64,000 nt of DNA from Hemileia vastatrix (Eukaryota > Basidiomycota > Pucciniomycetes > Pucciniales > Zaghouaniaceae): assembly GCA_030280995.1 (NCBI GenBank), contig JASXTE010000008.1:5847001-5911000 (forward strand), in the 5' to 3' direction. The position numbers and the translations under genes are program-made. This document shows, piece after piece, positions 11,984 through 20,837 of the stretch (position 1 is the stretch's first letter; every line of letters begins with the position of its first letter). Below the pieces are notes generated by a model that saw nothing but the letters and a program-made list of their open reading frames with translations, searched no databases and was not told where the DNA came from.

Positions 11984-13160
11984 TGTCAGCCTAAATATCC
12001 GTAGGACTGAGTATTTCTTATGCTTAAAATAAGATAACCTTAATTAGATTATGCTTATATCTTAAAAATAAGGTTAAAATAATAATATATATTATTTTAT
12101 TATATATATATATAATTATTATTCTATTATATAATTTATAATAGTTTAAATAGCTTATCCATGGCCTAATAATACTTATTAAGGTGTTAATGGAGTCATA
12201 ATATACTTATCTTAAGTGATATGAAGTAATTATTGACATACATAAGCTTATATGTATACATAAATTTCATATTCAGTGAAATATGCAGTATATTATGTAT
12301 ATTTAGGTATATAAGTGGGTTTTAGCCCCTTAATAGCCTATAACCTTTGTTTTTCTGCTTATTTTAGGTCATATGGACGAAATCAGTGGACTCACAATGC
12401 CTACAGAAGCATAGACACCTATATCAGGCGCATACACCCAGTTTGGACAACTAAAATTACTTCCTTGGATGGTTATTCACGGATTTATGGGTTGGAAATA
12501 TGTTTTTGGGTTAATGTGGATGCTTGGGGATGTTATTGGGGGCTTGGACATTTTATTTGTTTCCTTTATATGCTTTTAGTTTCATTAAATCTCTTTTTGA
12601 TCTTTTATTTTACCTGTTTCTTTATGGTATCCGCTTTTATCTGGAATTTCTATTTATGGTATGACTCTGTGTTATTATTAATAGTGATGGAGGGTCCTTA
12701 CTGGAGGTCTGGGTGTTGAAACTGCTTGAAGTGGACGCCATGGGGAGGTGATGGGCCCTCACAGTGCTGTAATTGCCGGGGATAGCAGTGACATCATCTG
12801 GATTGAAGGTCTGTGCACTCCAGTGGATTTGGGTATAAGTAAGGAGGGATTTTGACGGTTTATTATCATCATTCAATTACTACACTTCAAACAAACACTA
12901 TAATACAATTATTAACATTCAGAAATATATTATAAAGCCCTTATAAATTGATATTATCTTTATAATAGCTATAACTATATTTTATTATTCTATTTTCCAC
13001 CACTAGCACGCATTTAAATCCAAGTATTGTGAGTTTAATTTGAGTATAACTATTCTATTAGTCTTCCCCTGAGGTTTAATCACTAAATAATTTATTAATA
13101 AGTAGTAGGACCATAAAATAACACTATTATATCATACTTACATACTAGACTGTACTGACA
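11984..13160 (+). repeat. 5' LTR of A1
   Basis: 1177 bp, TGTCAGCC...GTACTGACA. AT-rich, with a GC-richer segment around 12680-12850 that is shared (inverted) with the C and D LTRs. An ORF inside it (12315-12719) repeats in the 3' LTR only because the LTRs are identical. Confidence 0.97.
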
Positions 13161-13162
13161 AT

Positions 13163-13178
13163 TGGGGGTCTTTCCTTA
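13163..13178 (+). promoter_or_regulatory. Primer-binding site of A1
   Basis: TGGGGGTCTTTCC starts two bases after the LTR end, as expected for a tRNA 3'-CCA primer. A2 has the same site with one change (TGGGGGCCTTTCC, minus strand at 26676-26691). The tRNA was not identified. Confidence 0.7.
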
Positions 13179-13671
13179 TATTTTACTTATTATTTAGTAT
13201 AAGCCTTGGGACGTGATTTTTACCTTAGTACAACTCAAAATTAACCAAATATTTGGGTCTGCGGCATATTAGTGGGTCATCATAACTCATTGATTGCGGA
13301 AAAGAACCCTTATAATAATTGTACTAATTTTTTATTATAAAAATTAGATATTTACAGTAGTAACTGTACCCAATATAAACCCAATTTCACTTGGTATTTG
13401 GACACCAATATAACACCCAATAAAATTGGTATTTGGCTAAAGCTTGGTAAGCTAATTATTCACCCTTATAGAGGTCTAGTTAAACTTATTATTATATTTT
13501 TAACAGATTTTTTCGAATTTTTCTTATATTTTATTTAAATAAATAAAGATATAAATTCAGGGTAAGCTCCATTGCTTTTTTATTAGTAATATAATTACTA
13601 ATATCTTTTGTCTACTAATTCCACAGAGTTTTTTCCTTTTGTAGACGTAAAATATTGTTATTCTGAACAAT
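13179..13671 (+). other. Untranslated leader of A1
   Basis: About 490 bp of AT-rich sequence between the PBS and the Gag start. It contains a drifted tandem pair, ACCCAATATAAACCCAATTT and ACACCAATATAACACCCAAT (about 13368-13432). No coding capacity seen. It would include any packaging signal. Confidence 0.6.
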
Positions 13672-16600
13672 ATGAGTGCTCCTCAGGGGAGTGTAAGTGA
13701 ACAGCCTGCTTATAATACCAGGTCTAAAGCTAATAAAAACTTTCCAGGACATCACCATGGAGGGACAACAGTACCCCCAGCCAGAAAGCATGAGTATAGA
13801 GGAAAAGGACGCCCTCTTAAAAAAGATAACTATCAAAAAGACGTCTCCTCCTCTTCAGGATCAACTGTCCCATCTGGCCAAACAGGTTCTGAAGCTAGAG
13901 GAATCAAAATCTCTCATGTTCAAAGAAGTAGAGCAGTTGCAAAACAATTGCAAGGTAGGATTTCAGCAGATGAATCAGGCAATGGCAGAATTAAAGGGAG
14001 GCCAGCCCAGTCAATCAAATCAGCAACCCCCTATCCAAGGAGGGTCCACTCACTCCCAGGAGAAAATCCTGGTAGACAAATGGAAATGGGACTGGTTTCA
14101 CCAACAGTGGACAAGCCACAGTTGCAACAGGGATCCACCCCCTCATCTGACTTCCTCAGCTCACCCTTACAAGGGAAAAAAGCGCCAAAAATCAGGACTG
14201 GCAACCATCCCTTGGTAAGTAACTTACCCTCTCAGATTAGACATAATACTGATAATTACAATGTAGGTAATTCTATTGATGTTAAATCTGTACAAAAAAT
14301 AGAGGAGGATTTAAGAAATTTAGGTTTTAGAGTAGATACACCTGACTTGTCTTTTGTCCATAATAACAGTACTATATACAATGATAATACAGTTAATCCT
14401 CAGTTGCAACCACCTACTAGTGAGATGAGAAGTTCACAGGAGAGTGAGAGAATTGAAAAGGAGGACATGGAATATTTTAACAATAATCCAACTGTCCATA
14501 GAATTGTTTCAGCATTGTGGAATAGAATGACTGATTGTGAGGAACAGACAGTTAAGCTCACTAGTGATACAATTTCATCCTTAACATTGAACATTTCTCA
14601 ATTAGCAACACGTAATAAAGAATTAGAGAAGGAACATTTGTCTCTAACTCTTAAATATGATTCATTGAGTAATAAATATAATGACCTTTCAAACAAATTT
14701 TGTGAGTTAGAAAAATTATATGAAACACACTTATTAAAGACTGAATCAAGAACAAAGTTATCTTTTGCACAGACAAATCAAAGTGTCTCTGAGTTGCTAC
14801 AAAGATTAACTAAAGTTGAGATTGAAACTGCCAATCTACTAATGAACCAGGATAATCATAAGTATAATCAATATAATAATAATCCTTTCATTGGCAAAAG
14901 TGAATCTCATTCCTTCCCTATACCACCACAATTGAAACCATCTGGTGGTAGTGTCAAATCTGAAAATGTAAGTCACAAATCCGTGCAGGAAGAAATACAA
15001 GACCATTTATCAAAAGTAAATGAGTTGTTGAATTTACCTAAGATTAGTGAGATAAAATCCAATCAGAAGAACTGGCCTAAGATAGATCAGTACCCAACTT
15101 ATGATGGGGAAGCCAGCTCTGATTGGCAACATTTTATTCAAAGAATTGACAACTTGAAATTCTCATATAAGTTACCAGATGAAGAGATAACATCAAAATT
15201 AATTTCTTTATTTAAGGATGTTGCTTTATTATGGTTTGAAGCTGTCTTAAGTGAGGGTAGAGACTACTCTTGGGCTGAATGGAAACAACTTATTGAAAAA
15301 CAATTTGGAGGTTCTAAATTCAGGCTTACTCAGCAGAGACTGTATGAGAAGACTAGGTATAATCCGTTGAATGGTGACAAACCTATGGTATTTTTAATGA
15401 CTTTAAACAAAATATTAAAAGCCATTGAGCCTCATATGGATTTTAACTTATGGAAAGATAAGATAATATACAAATTACCTATATCTGTCAGAGACATTGT
15501 TGTAGCTAGAACATTAAATGTTACTGAATATTCTGACTTTATTAATATTTGCAATGAAATATTATTGAACCATAAGTATGAATCAAGGTATTCCACTTAT
15601 AAGCAAAATGTTGAACCTGTAAAAACTCAGAATTCAAAAACACTTCAGGAGAAGCAGAAAAAACCTACTGCACCTGTAGTACCTAAAAAGTATGAAACAA
15701 ATACTTGTTATAAGTGTAACAAGCCTTGGGTAAAAGGTCACAAATGTGAGAAAAACATAAATATTGTTGAAAATCAACGTGAATCTGAAACTGAAACTGA
15801 AAAAAGTAAAGAATCAAGTGATTATGACAGCAATATCTCATATAGTGATGAAAATGAAGTCTGTATGTTGGAAGATGATTTGTCCATCTTTGAAAATCCA
15901 ATATTAAATATGGACTCAAATGAATCTTTAATGAATTTTGAGGATGCTGAAATCATTAAGGATATACAAGCTGATAACTTTAGAATGACACCTATCATGG
16001 TTCCAGCTATCATTTCTGGTGAAAATGTTAATATAGTATTGGACACAGGAGCTGCTGGTTCAGTTGTTTCCACTAATACATTACAGAAAATTGATAGTGA
16101 ATATAAGTTTAAGCTTGAACCACTTCAGAATAAAAATTGGAGAGGTTTTGGATCAGTACTACACCCCATTGGTAAATACAAAGCTGCTGTTTTCTTTAAA
16201 CACCAACATGGTTATGTAAGGGTAACTTGTGACTTTGTAGTAATGGATAATACAAATTGTAGTAACTGTTTTATCATTGGAAATGATATTCTGACTAAAT
16301 TTGGTGTAAAATTAGACCCTGCTAATAACAATTTTACAATTGGCATGAATGGTAAAAGGAAATTTAAAATAAATTCTTTTAACACAGTCTTACACATTGA
16401 GTCAGTAACAAATTCCCCGTCTAAAGGAAGAGAATCCAATGAGATGGAACTTCTGGAAACAGAAATTTCAAAAGCATCATTTGGCACTCAGATAAGTGAA
16501 ACTGAGAAAAATAATATTTTGGAATTAATTAAAGCTTTTCCAATGGCTTTTGCACATGGTACAAATGAACTTGGCCTTGTAAAAGATCATGAAATGAAAA

Positions 16601-19539
16601 TTAGTTTAACCTGTGACATGGATAATATTCCTGCTAGTCTTAAAAAGAAACCATACCCTGCTTCACCAATGAAGAGGAAAGACATAGAGGATAATATTAA
16701 GATGTTATTAAAGATGAACATTCTTGAGAAGGTTGAAACTACACCAAAATATTGTGTAATATCACCAGTGCTGATTTCTTATGAACAAGATAAAGCAAGA
16801 CTGTGCGGTGATTATAGAGCATTAAATACATTTACAGTAGATGATATTTATCCCTTGCCAAGGATTGCCTCTATACATGCTACCCTTAAAGGTGCTAAAT
16901 ATATAAGTTGCCTAGATGGAAATAAAGGGTACCATCAAATTCCTGTTGAAAAGAATTCACAGAACTTTTTGTTGATAACAACACACATGGGAATTTATAA
17001 GTATGTCAGAATGCCATTTGGACCAAAGAATGCTCCTTCAGTATTTCAAAAGTTAATGGATATAACATTCCATAATGAAATGATTGAGGGATGGTTAATG
17101 GTATACATTGATGACATCATAGTGTTCTCTAAAACTTTTGATGAACACTTAATCCATTTAAGGAAAGTATTTCAGAAAATGGATGAAATAAAAATGACCC
17201 TTGCATTGAAAAAATGTAAATTTGGGTTTGAATCTTTAAAAGTGCTTGGTCATATTGTATCTGGCTTACAAATATGTGTAGACCAAAATAAAGTGGCTGC
17301 AATAAAGAATATTGGCATTCCTCAAAATGTGAAGGATGTACAATCTTTTCTTGGAATGTGTGGTTATTATAGACAATATATAAAAAACTACCAATCAATT
17401 GCTGCACCACTGACCACACTGATAAAGAAATCAGAAGCTTTCATTTGGAATAATGAAAGACAACAAGCTTTTAATAAGTTGAAAGAATGTTTAATGACAG
17501 CTCCTATCTTGGGATTACCAGATTTCCAATTACCTTTTGTATTATATACAGATGCAAGTTTTATTGGACTGGGTGCTGCTTTGCATCAAAAACAACTTAT
17601 TGAAGGTAAAATGTCAGAAGTAGTAATCTGCTATATTTCACGTACTCTGAGAAGTGGTGAATTAAAATATGGTGCTACTCAACTTGAATGTTTGGCAGTA
17701 GTATGGGCTCTTGAAAAGCTACATTATTACCTTGAAGACCAAAAATTTGAGTTAATAACTGACTGTAGTGCAGTTAAGTCACTCTTAAACATGAAAACTC
17801 CTAATAGACACATGTTTAGATGGCAATTAGCTGTACAAGAATACAGAGGACGGATGACTATTACACATAGAGCAGGAACCTTGCACTCTAATGTAGATCT
17901 GTTATCTAGAGTACCTCTGCCTAATAATGATGATAATCCTGCTTATGTTCCTGAGTCAGAGATTATTAACATTTATGGCATTTATATTGTAGATCTTGAG
18001 GATGAATTTATGCAATCAATTCTTGATAATTATAATTCAGATCCTGACTTAAGTAAATTAACTACAATATTAAATGATCCATCTAATGCTTCAATGAATG
18101 TTTTAATAAAAACATTACCAGATAAGTATAAAGAGGCATTAGAGAAAGGAAAATTTTCCATTGAGGATGGTTTTATATATTACAGGAAAAAATTAAGTAA
18201 TGTAATTGTAATTCCCCCTTCAATGAAGGAGTTAATGTTAAGTATATGTCATGATGATATATTAGCAGGTCATTTTGACTACCATAAAACATTAACCAGA
18301 GTAAAAAACACAGCTTGGTGGATTAACATGTCTGAGGATGTTCAGAAATATGTTGAAACATGTGATTCTTGTCAAAAATCTAAAAGATTAACAGGAAAAA
18401 GAGCTGGTTTATTACAACAAATTGAGCAACCAAAAGCTCCATGGGAAATCATTAACATGGACTTTGTAACAGGTTTGCCAATAGCAGGGCATAAGAGTTA
18501 TAAATCCTGCTGGGTAATTGTAGATAGATTTACAAAGATGTGTAAATTTATTCCTACCCACAAAGAGGTTTCTGCAAAGGACTTAGCTTTTTTATGGTGG
18601 ACACAAATGTTAAATACAGCAGGTTTCCCCAAAGCAATAGTCTCTGACAGAGATCCTAAATTTACTTCTGAGTTCTGGACGTCACTTATGGATGTTTCAG
18701 GGTGTCAATTAAAACTTTCTACAGCACACCATCCACAAACTGATGGGCTAGCAGAAAGAATGATACAAACCTTAGAAGATATGATAAGAAGATACTGTGC
18801 TTTTGGTCTTAATTTTAAAGACAATGACAAATTCACGCATGATTGGGTAACCCTTATCCTAGGTTTAGAATTTGCATATAATAGTACAGTACATTCTGTC
18901 ACTGGCAAAAAGCCATTTGAGTTATGGTTGGGTTATGTACCTAATACCCCTGCTAAAACTCTTAATAAGTTACCTAGATTGGATATTCATCCAGGTACTA
19001 AATCTTTTCTTCAGATGCAAGAACTATGCAGAAAACATGCTCAAGAATGTATAAATAAGGCTTTTGAGTATGAAAAGAAAAGATGGGATAAAGCCCATAA
19101 AGAACAAATGTTCAAAGAGGGTGATGAAGTCCTTATTTCAACGCTACATTTCAATTTAAATGGTAATGTTAAATTGAAGGATCCATTCATTGGACCATTT
19201 GTAGTTAAAAAGATGGTTGGTAATAATGCTGTTGAGGTTATTCTATATGCACCTTATGATAGAAAACATCCAGTATTTCCTATTTCTCTTATAAAACCAT
19301 ACCATTCTAATGATACTGCTCTCTTTCCAAGAAGATCAGGAAGGCATAAACAGCAACCTGAAGAAATAGTGGAAAAAGCAGAAATTGAAAAGATACTTAA
19401 AAAGAGACACCTTACAAAAGAAAAGGGAGTTGAGTATCTACTAAGATTTAAAAATAAATCAAGTGAATATGACCAGTGGATTCCAGAAAATGAAATCTCT
19501 GATCTTAAAAATCTCTTGAAAAAATTTAAATCTAAATAA
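13672..19539 (+). CDS. Gag-Pol polyprotein of chromovirus A1
   Basis: 1955 residues in one frame from ATG 13672 (A at -3). Order: Gag with an N-terminal YNTRSKA motif also seen in A2 (YNLRPRA), coiled-coil-like region at about 290-400, and zinc knuckle C679-x2-C682-x7-H690-x-C692. Protease follows, with active site LDTGAAGS (D791). Reverse transcriptase has YIDD (D1147, D1148). RNase H begins around TDAS (D1294). Integrase has an H1527, H1534, C1564, C1567 zinc finger and catalytic D1597, D1659 and E1695 (D-x35-E in HPQTDGLAER). A GPF module follows, then a chromodomain-like C-terminus at about 1904-1955 (VEYLLRFKNKSSEYDQWIP). All catalytic residues are present. Gag and Pol share a single frame, so processing would depend on the protease. 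Chromodomains of this class are known to direct integration to marked chromatin, which would fit the nesting seen here. Confidence 0.97.
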   Translation: MSAPQGSVSEQPAYNTRSKANKNFPGHHHGGTTVPPARKHEYRGKGRPLKKDNYQKDVSSSSGSTVPSGQTGSEARGIKISHVQRSRAVAKQLQGRISADESGNGRIKGRPAQSIKSATPYPRRVHSLPGENPGRQMEMGLVSPTVDKPQLQQGSTPSSDFLSSPLQGKKAPKIRTGNHPLVSNLPSQIRHNTDNYNVGNSIDVKSVQKIEEDLRNLGFRVDTPDLSFVHNNSTIYNDNTVNPQLQPPTSEMRSSQESERIEKEDMEYFNNNPTVHRIVSALWNRMTDCEEQTVKLTSDTISSLTLNISQLATRNKELEKEHLSLTLKYDSLSNKYNDLSNKFCELEKLYETHLLKTESRTKLSFAQTNQSVSELLQRLTKVEIETANLLMNQDNHKYNQYNNNPFIGKSESHSFPIPPQLKPSGGSVKSENVSHKSVQEEIQDHLSKVNELLNLPKISEIKSNQKNWPKIDQYPTYDGEASSDWQHFIQRIDNLKFSYKLPDEEITSKLISLFKDVALLWFEAVLSEGRDYSWAEWKQLIEKQFGGSKFRLTQQRLYEKTRYNPLNGDKPMVFLMTLNKILKAIEPHMDFNLWKDKIIYKLPISVRDIVVARTLNVTEYSDFINICNEILLNHKYESRYSTYKQNVEPVKTQNSKTLQEKQKKPTAPVVPKKYETNTCYKCNKPWVKGHKCEKNINIVENQRESETETEKSKESSDYDSNISYSDENEVCMLEDDLSIFENPILNMDSNESLMNFEDAEIIKDIQADNFRMTPIMVPAIISGENVNIVLDTGAAGSVVSTNTLQKIDSEYKFKLEPLQNKNWRGFGSVLHPIGKYKAAVFFKHQHGYVRVTCDFVVMDNTNCSNCFIIGNDILTKFGVKLDPANNNFTIGMNGKRKFKINSFNTVLHIESVTNSPSKGRESNEMELLETEISKASFGTQISETEKNNILELIKAFPMAFAHGTNELGLVKDHEMKISLTCDMDNIPASLKKKPYPASPMKRKDIEDNIKMLLKMNILEKVETTPKYCVISPVLISYEQDKARLCGDYRALNTFTVDDIYPLPRIASIHATLKGAKYISCLDGNKGYHQIPVEKNSQNFLLITTHMGIYKYVRMPFGPKNAPSVFQKLMDITFHNEMIEGWLMVYIDDIIVFSKTFDEHLIHLRKVFQKMDEIKMTLALKKCKFGFESLKVLGHIVSGLQICVDQNKVAAIKNIGIPQNVKDVQSFLGMCGYYRQYIKNYQSIAAPLTTLIKKSEAFIWNNERQQAFNKLKECLMTAPILGLPDFQLPFVLYTDASFIGLGAALHQKQLIEGKMSEVVICYISRTLRSGELKYGATQLECLAVVWALEKLHYYLEDQKFELITDCSAVKSLLNMKTPNRHMFRWQLAVQEYRGRMTITHRAGTLHSNVDLLSRVPLPNNDDNPAYVPESEIINIYGIYIVDLEDEFMQSILDNYNSDPDLSKLTTILNDPSNASMNVLIKTLPDKYKEALEKGKFSIEDGFIYYRKKLSNVIVIPPSMKELMLSICHDDILAGHFDYHKTLTRVKNTAWWINMSEDVQKYVETCDSCQKSKRLTGKRAGLLQQIEQPKAPWEIINMDFVTGLPIAGHKSYKSCWVIVDRFTKMCKFIPTHKEVSAKDLAFLWWTQMLNTAGFPKAIVSDRDPKFTSEFWTSLMDVSGCQLKLSTAHHPQTDGLAERMIQTLEDMIRRYCAFGLNFKDNDKFTHDWVTLILGLEFAYNSTVHSVTGKKPFELWLGYVPNTPAKTLNKLPRLDIHPGTKSFLQMQELCRKHAQECINKAFEYEKKRWDKAHKEQMFKEGDEVLISTLHFNLNGNVKLKDPFIGPFVVKKMVGNNAVEVILYAPYDRKHPVFPISLIKPYHSNDTALFPRRSGRHKQQPEEIVEKAEIEKILKKRHLTKEKGVEYLLRFKNKSSEYDQWIPENEISDLKNLLKKFKSK
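13757..14218 (+). CDS. Overlapping ORF inside the gag start of A1 (153 residues)
   Basis: A second frame (+1 relative to Gag) opens at ATG 13757 in a strong context (CACCATGG) and ends at 14218 in PW-stop. The frame is also present in A2 (25572-26018) with the same start MEGQ, the same order MS-x-EE, LLK, IKK, LQ-x-Q, GF, NQA, KWKWD, HPY-x-GK and the same PW end. By eye the A1/A2 identity is about 35-40%, higher than in the Gag frame over the same DNA. The middle looks like an amphipathic coiled coil; the tail is basic and aromatic. I recognise no family. It would be made by leaky scanning past the Gag ATG 85 nt upstream. Function unknown; that it is expressed is inferred from conservation only. 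Confidence 0.6.
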   Translation: MEGQQYPQPESMSIEEKDALLKKITIKKTSPPLQDQLSHLAKQVLKLEESKSLMFKEVEQLQNNCKVGFQQMNQAMAELKGGQPSQSNQQPPIQGGSTHSQEKILVDKWKWDWFHQQWTSHSCNRDPPPHLTSSAHPYKGKKRQKSGLATIPW

Positions 19540-19625
19540 TACTGTTCATTCAGTATATGTATTATAAAAATTATTTTTTATTTTATTATTTCATTCCTTA
19601 AGATTAATTAAAATGTCTTAACATT

Positions 19626-19655
19626 TTTTTTATTGTTTTTTTTGGAGTGAGGGAG
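19626..19655 (+). promoter_or_regulatory. Polypurine tract of A1
   Basis: A T-run followed by GGAGTGAGGGAG directly abuts the 3' LTR start (TGTCAG) and would prime plus-strand DNA synthesis. 19540-19625 holds only AT-rich 3' sequence. Confidence 0.75.
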
Positions 19656-20832
19656 TGTCAGCCTAAATATCCTTAGGACTGAGTATTTCTTATGCTTAAA
19701 ATAAGATAACCTTAATTAGATTAAGCTTATATCTTAAAAATAAGGTTAAAATAATAATATATATTATTTTATTATATATATATATAATTATTATTCTATT
19801 ATATAATTTATAATAGTTTAAATAGCTTATCCATGGCCTAATAATACTTATTAAGGTGTTAATGGAGTCATAATATACTTATCTTAAGTGATATGAAGTA
19901 ATTATTGACATACATAAGCTTATATGTATACATAAATTTCATATTCAGTGAAATATGCAGTATATTATGTATATTTAGGTATATAAGTGGGTTTTAGCCC
20001 CTTAATAGCCTATAACCTTTGTTTTTCTGCTTATTTTAGGTCATATGGACGAAATCAGTGGACTCACAACGCCTACAGAAGCATAGACACCTATATCAGG
20101 CGCATACACCCAGTTTGGACAACTAAAATTACTTCCTTGGATGGTTATTCACGGATTTATGGGTTGGAAATATGTTTTTGGGTTAATGTGGATGCTTGGG
20201 GATGTTATTGGGGGCTTGGACATTTTATTTGTTTCCTTTATATGCTTTTAGTTTCATTAAATCTCTTTTTGATCTTTTATTTTACCTGTTTCTTTATGGT
20301 ATCCGCTTTTATCTGGAATTTCTATTTATGGTATGACTCTGTGTTATTATTAATAGTGATGGAGGGTCCTTACTGGAGGTCTGGGTGTTGAAACTGCTTG
20401 AAGTGGACGCCATGGGGAGGTGATGGGCCCTCACAGTGCTGTAATTGCCGGGGATAGCAGTGACATCATCTGGATTGAAGGTCTGTGCACTCCAGTGGAT
20501 TTGGGTATAAGTAAGGAGGGATTTTGACGGTTTATTATCATCATTCAATTACTACACTTCAAACAAACACTATAATACAATTATTAACATTCAGAAATAT
20601 ATTATAAAGCCCTTATAAATTGATATTATCTTTATAATAGCTATAACTATATTTTATTATTCTATTTTCCACCACTAGCACGCATTTAAATCCAAGTATT
20701 GTGAGTTTAATTTGAGTATAACTATTCTATTAGTCTTCCCCTGAGGTTTAATCACTAAATCATTTATTAATAAGTAGTAGGACCATAAAATAACACTATT
20801 ATATCATACTTACATACTAGACTGTACTGACA
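19656..20832 (+). repeat. 3' LTR of A1
   Basis: 1177 bp, matching the 5' LTR except for four single-base differences I could find (near the start, at AGATTA(A/T)GC, in ACAA(C/T)GCC, and in AAAT(C/A)ATTT). Confidence 0.97.
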
Positions 20833-20837
20833 GATTT
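20833..20837. repeat. Target-site duplication of A1 (GATTT), right copy
   Basis: Matches 11979-11983. Confidence 0.95.

Larger units (their letters stand above)
11984..20832 (+). mobile_element. Chromovirus A1: intact full-length Ty3/gypsy element
   Basis: An 8849-bp element on the plus strand: LTRs 11984-13160 and 19656-20832, PBS at 13163, leader, a single 1955-codon Gag-Pol frame at 13672-19539, PPT at 19626-19655, and perfect 5-bp duplications (GATTT). I count four differences between the 1177-bp LTRs. With no stop or frameshift in Gag-Pol it is the youngest element here and could be autonomous. Confidence 0.97.

Noticed and set aside
12315..12719. A 134-codon ORF in the A1 LTR, repeated identically at 19987-20391.
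   Set aside because: It repeats only because the two LTRs are nearly identical. No counterpart is open in the C and D LTRs.
14215..14266. A possible 52-nt intron joining the A1 overlapping frame to Gag (GTAAGT...AATGTAG), with a matching 58-nt candidate in A2.
   Set aside because: In both elements splicing gives TGG then TAA in the overlapping frame, and stops soon after in Gag. The GTAAGT and TAGGTAA bases are explained by conserved Gag residues.
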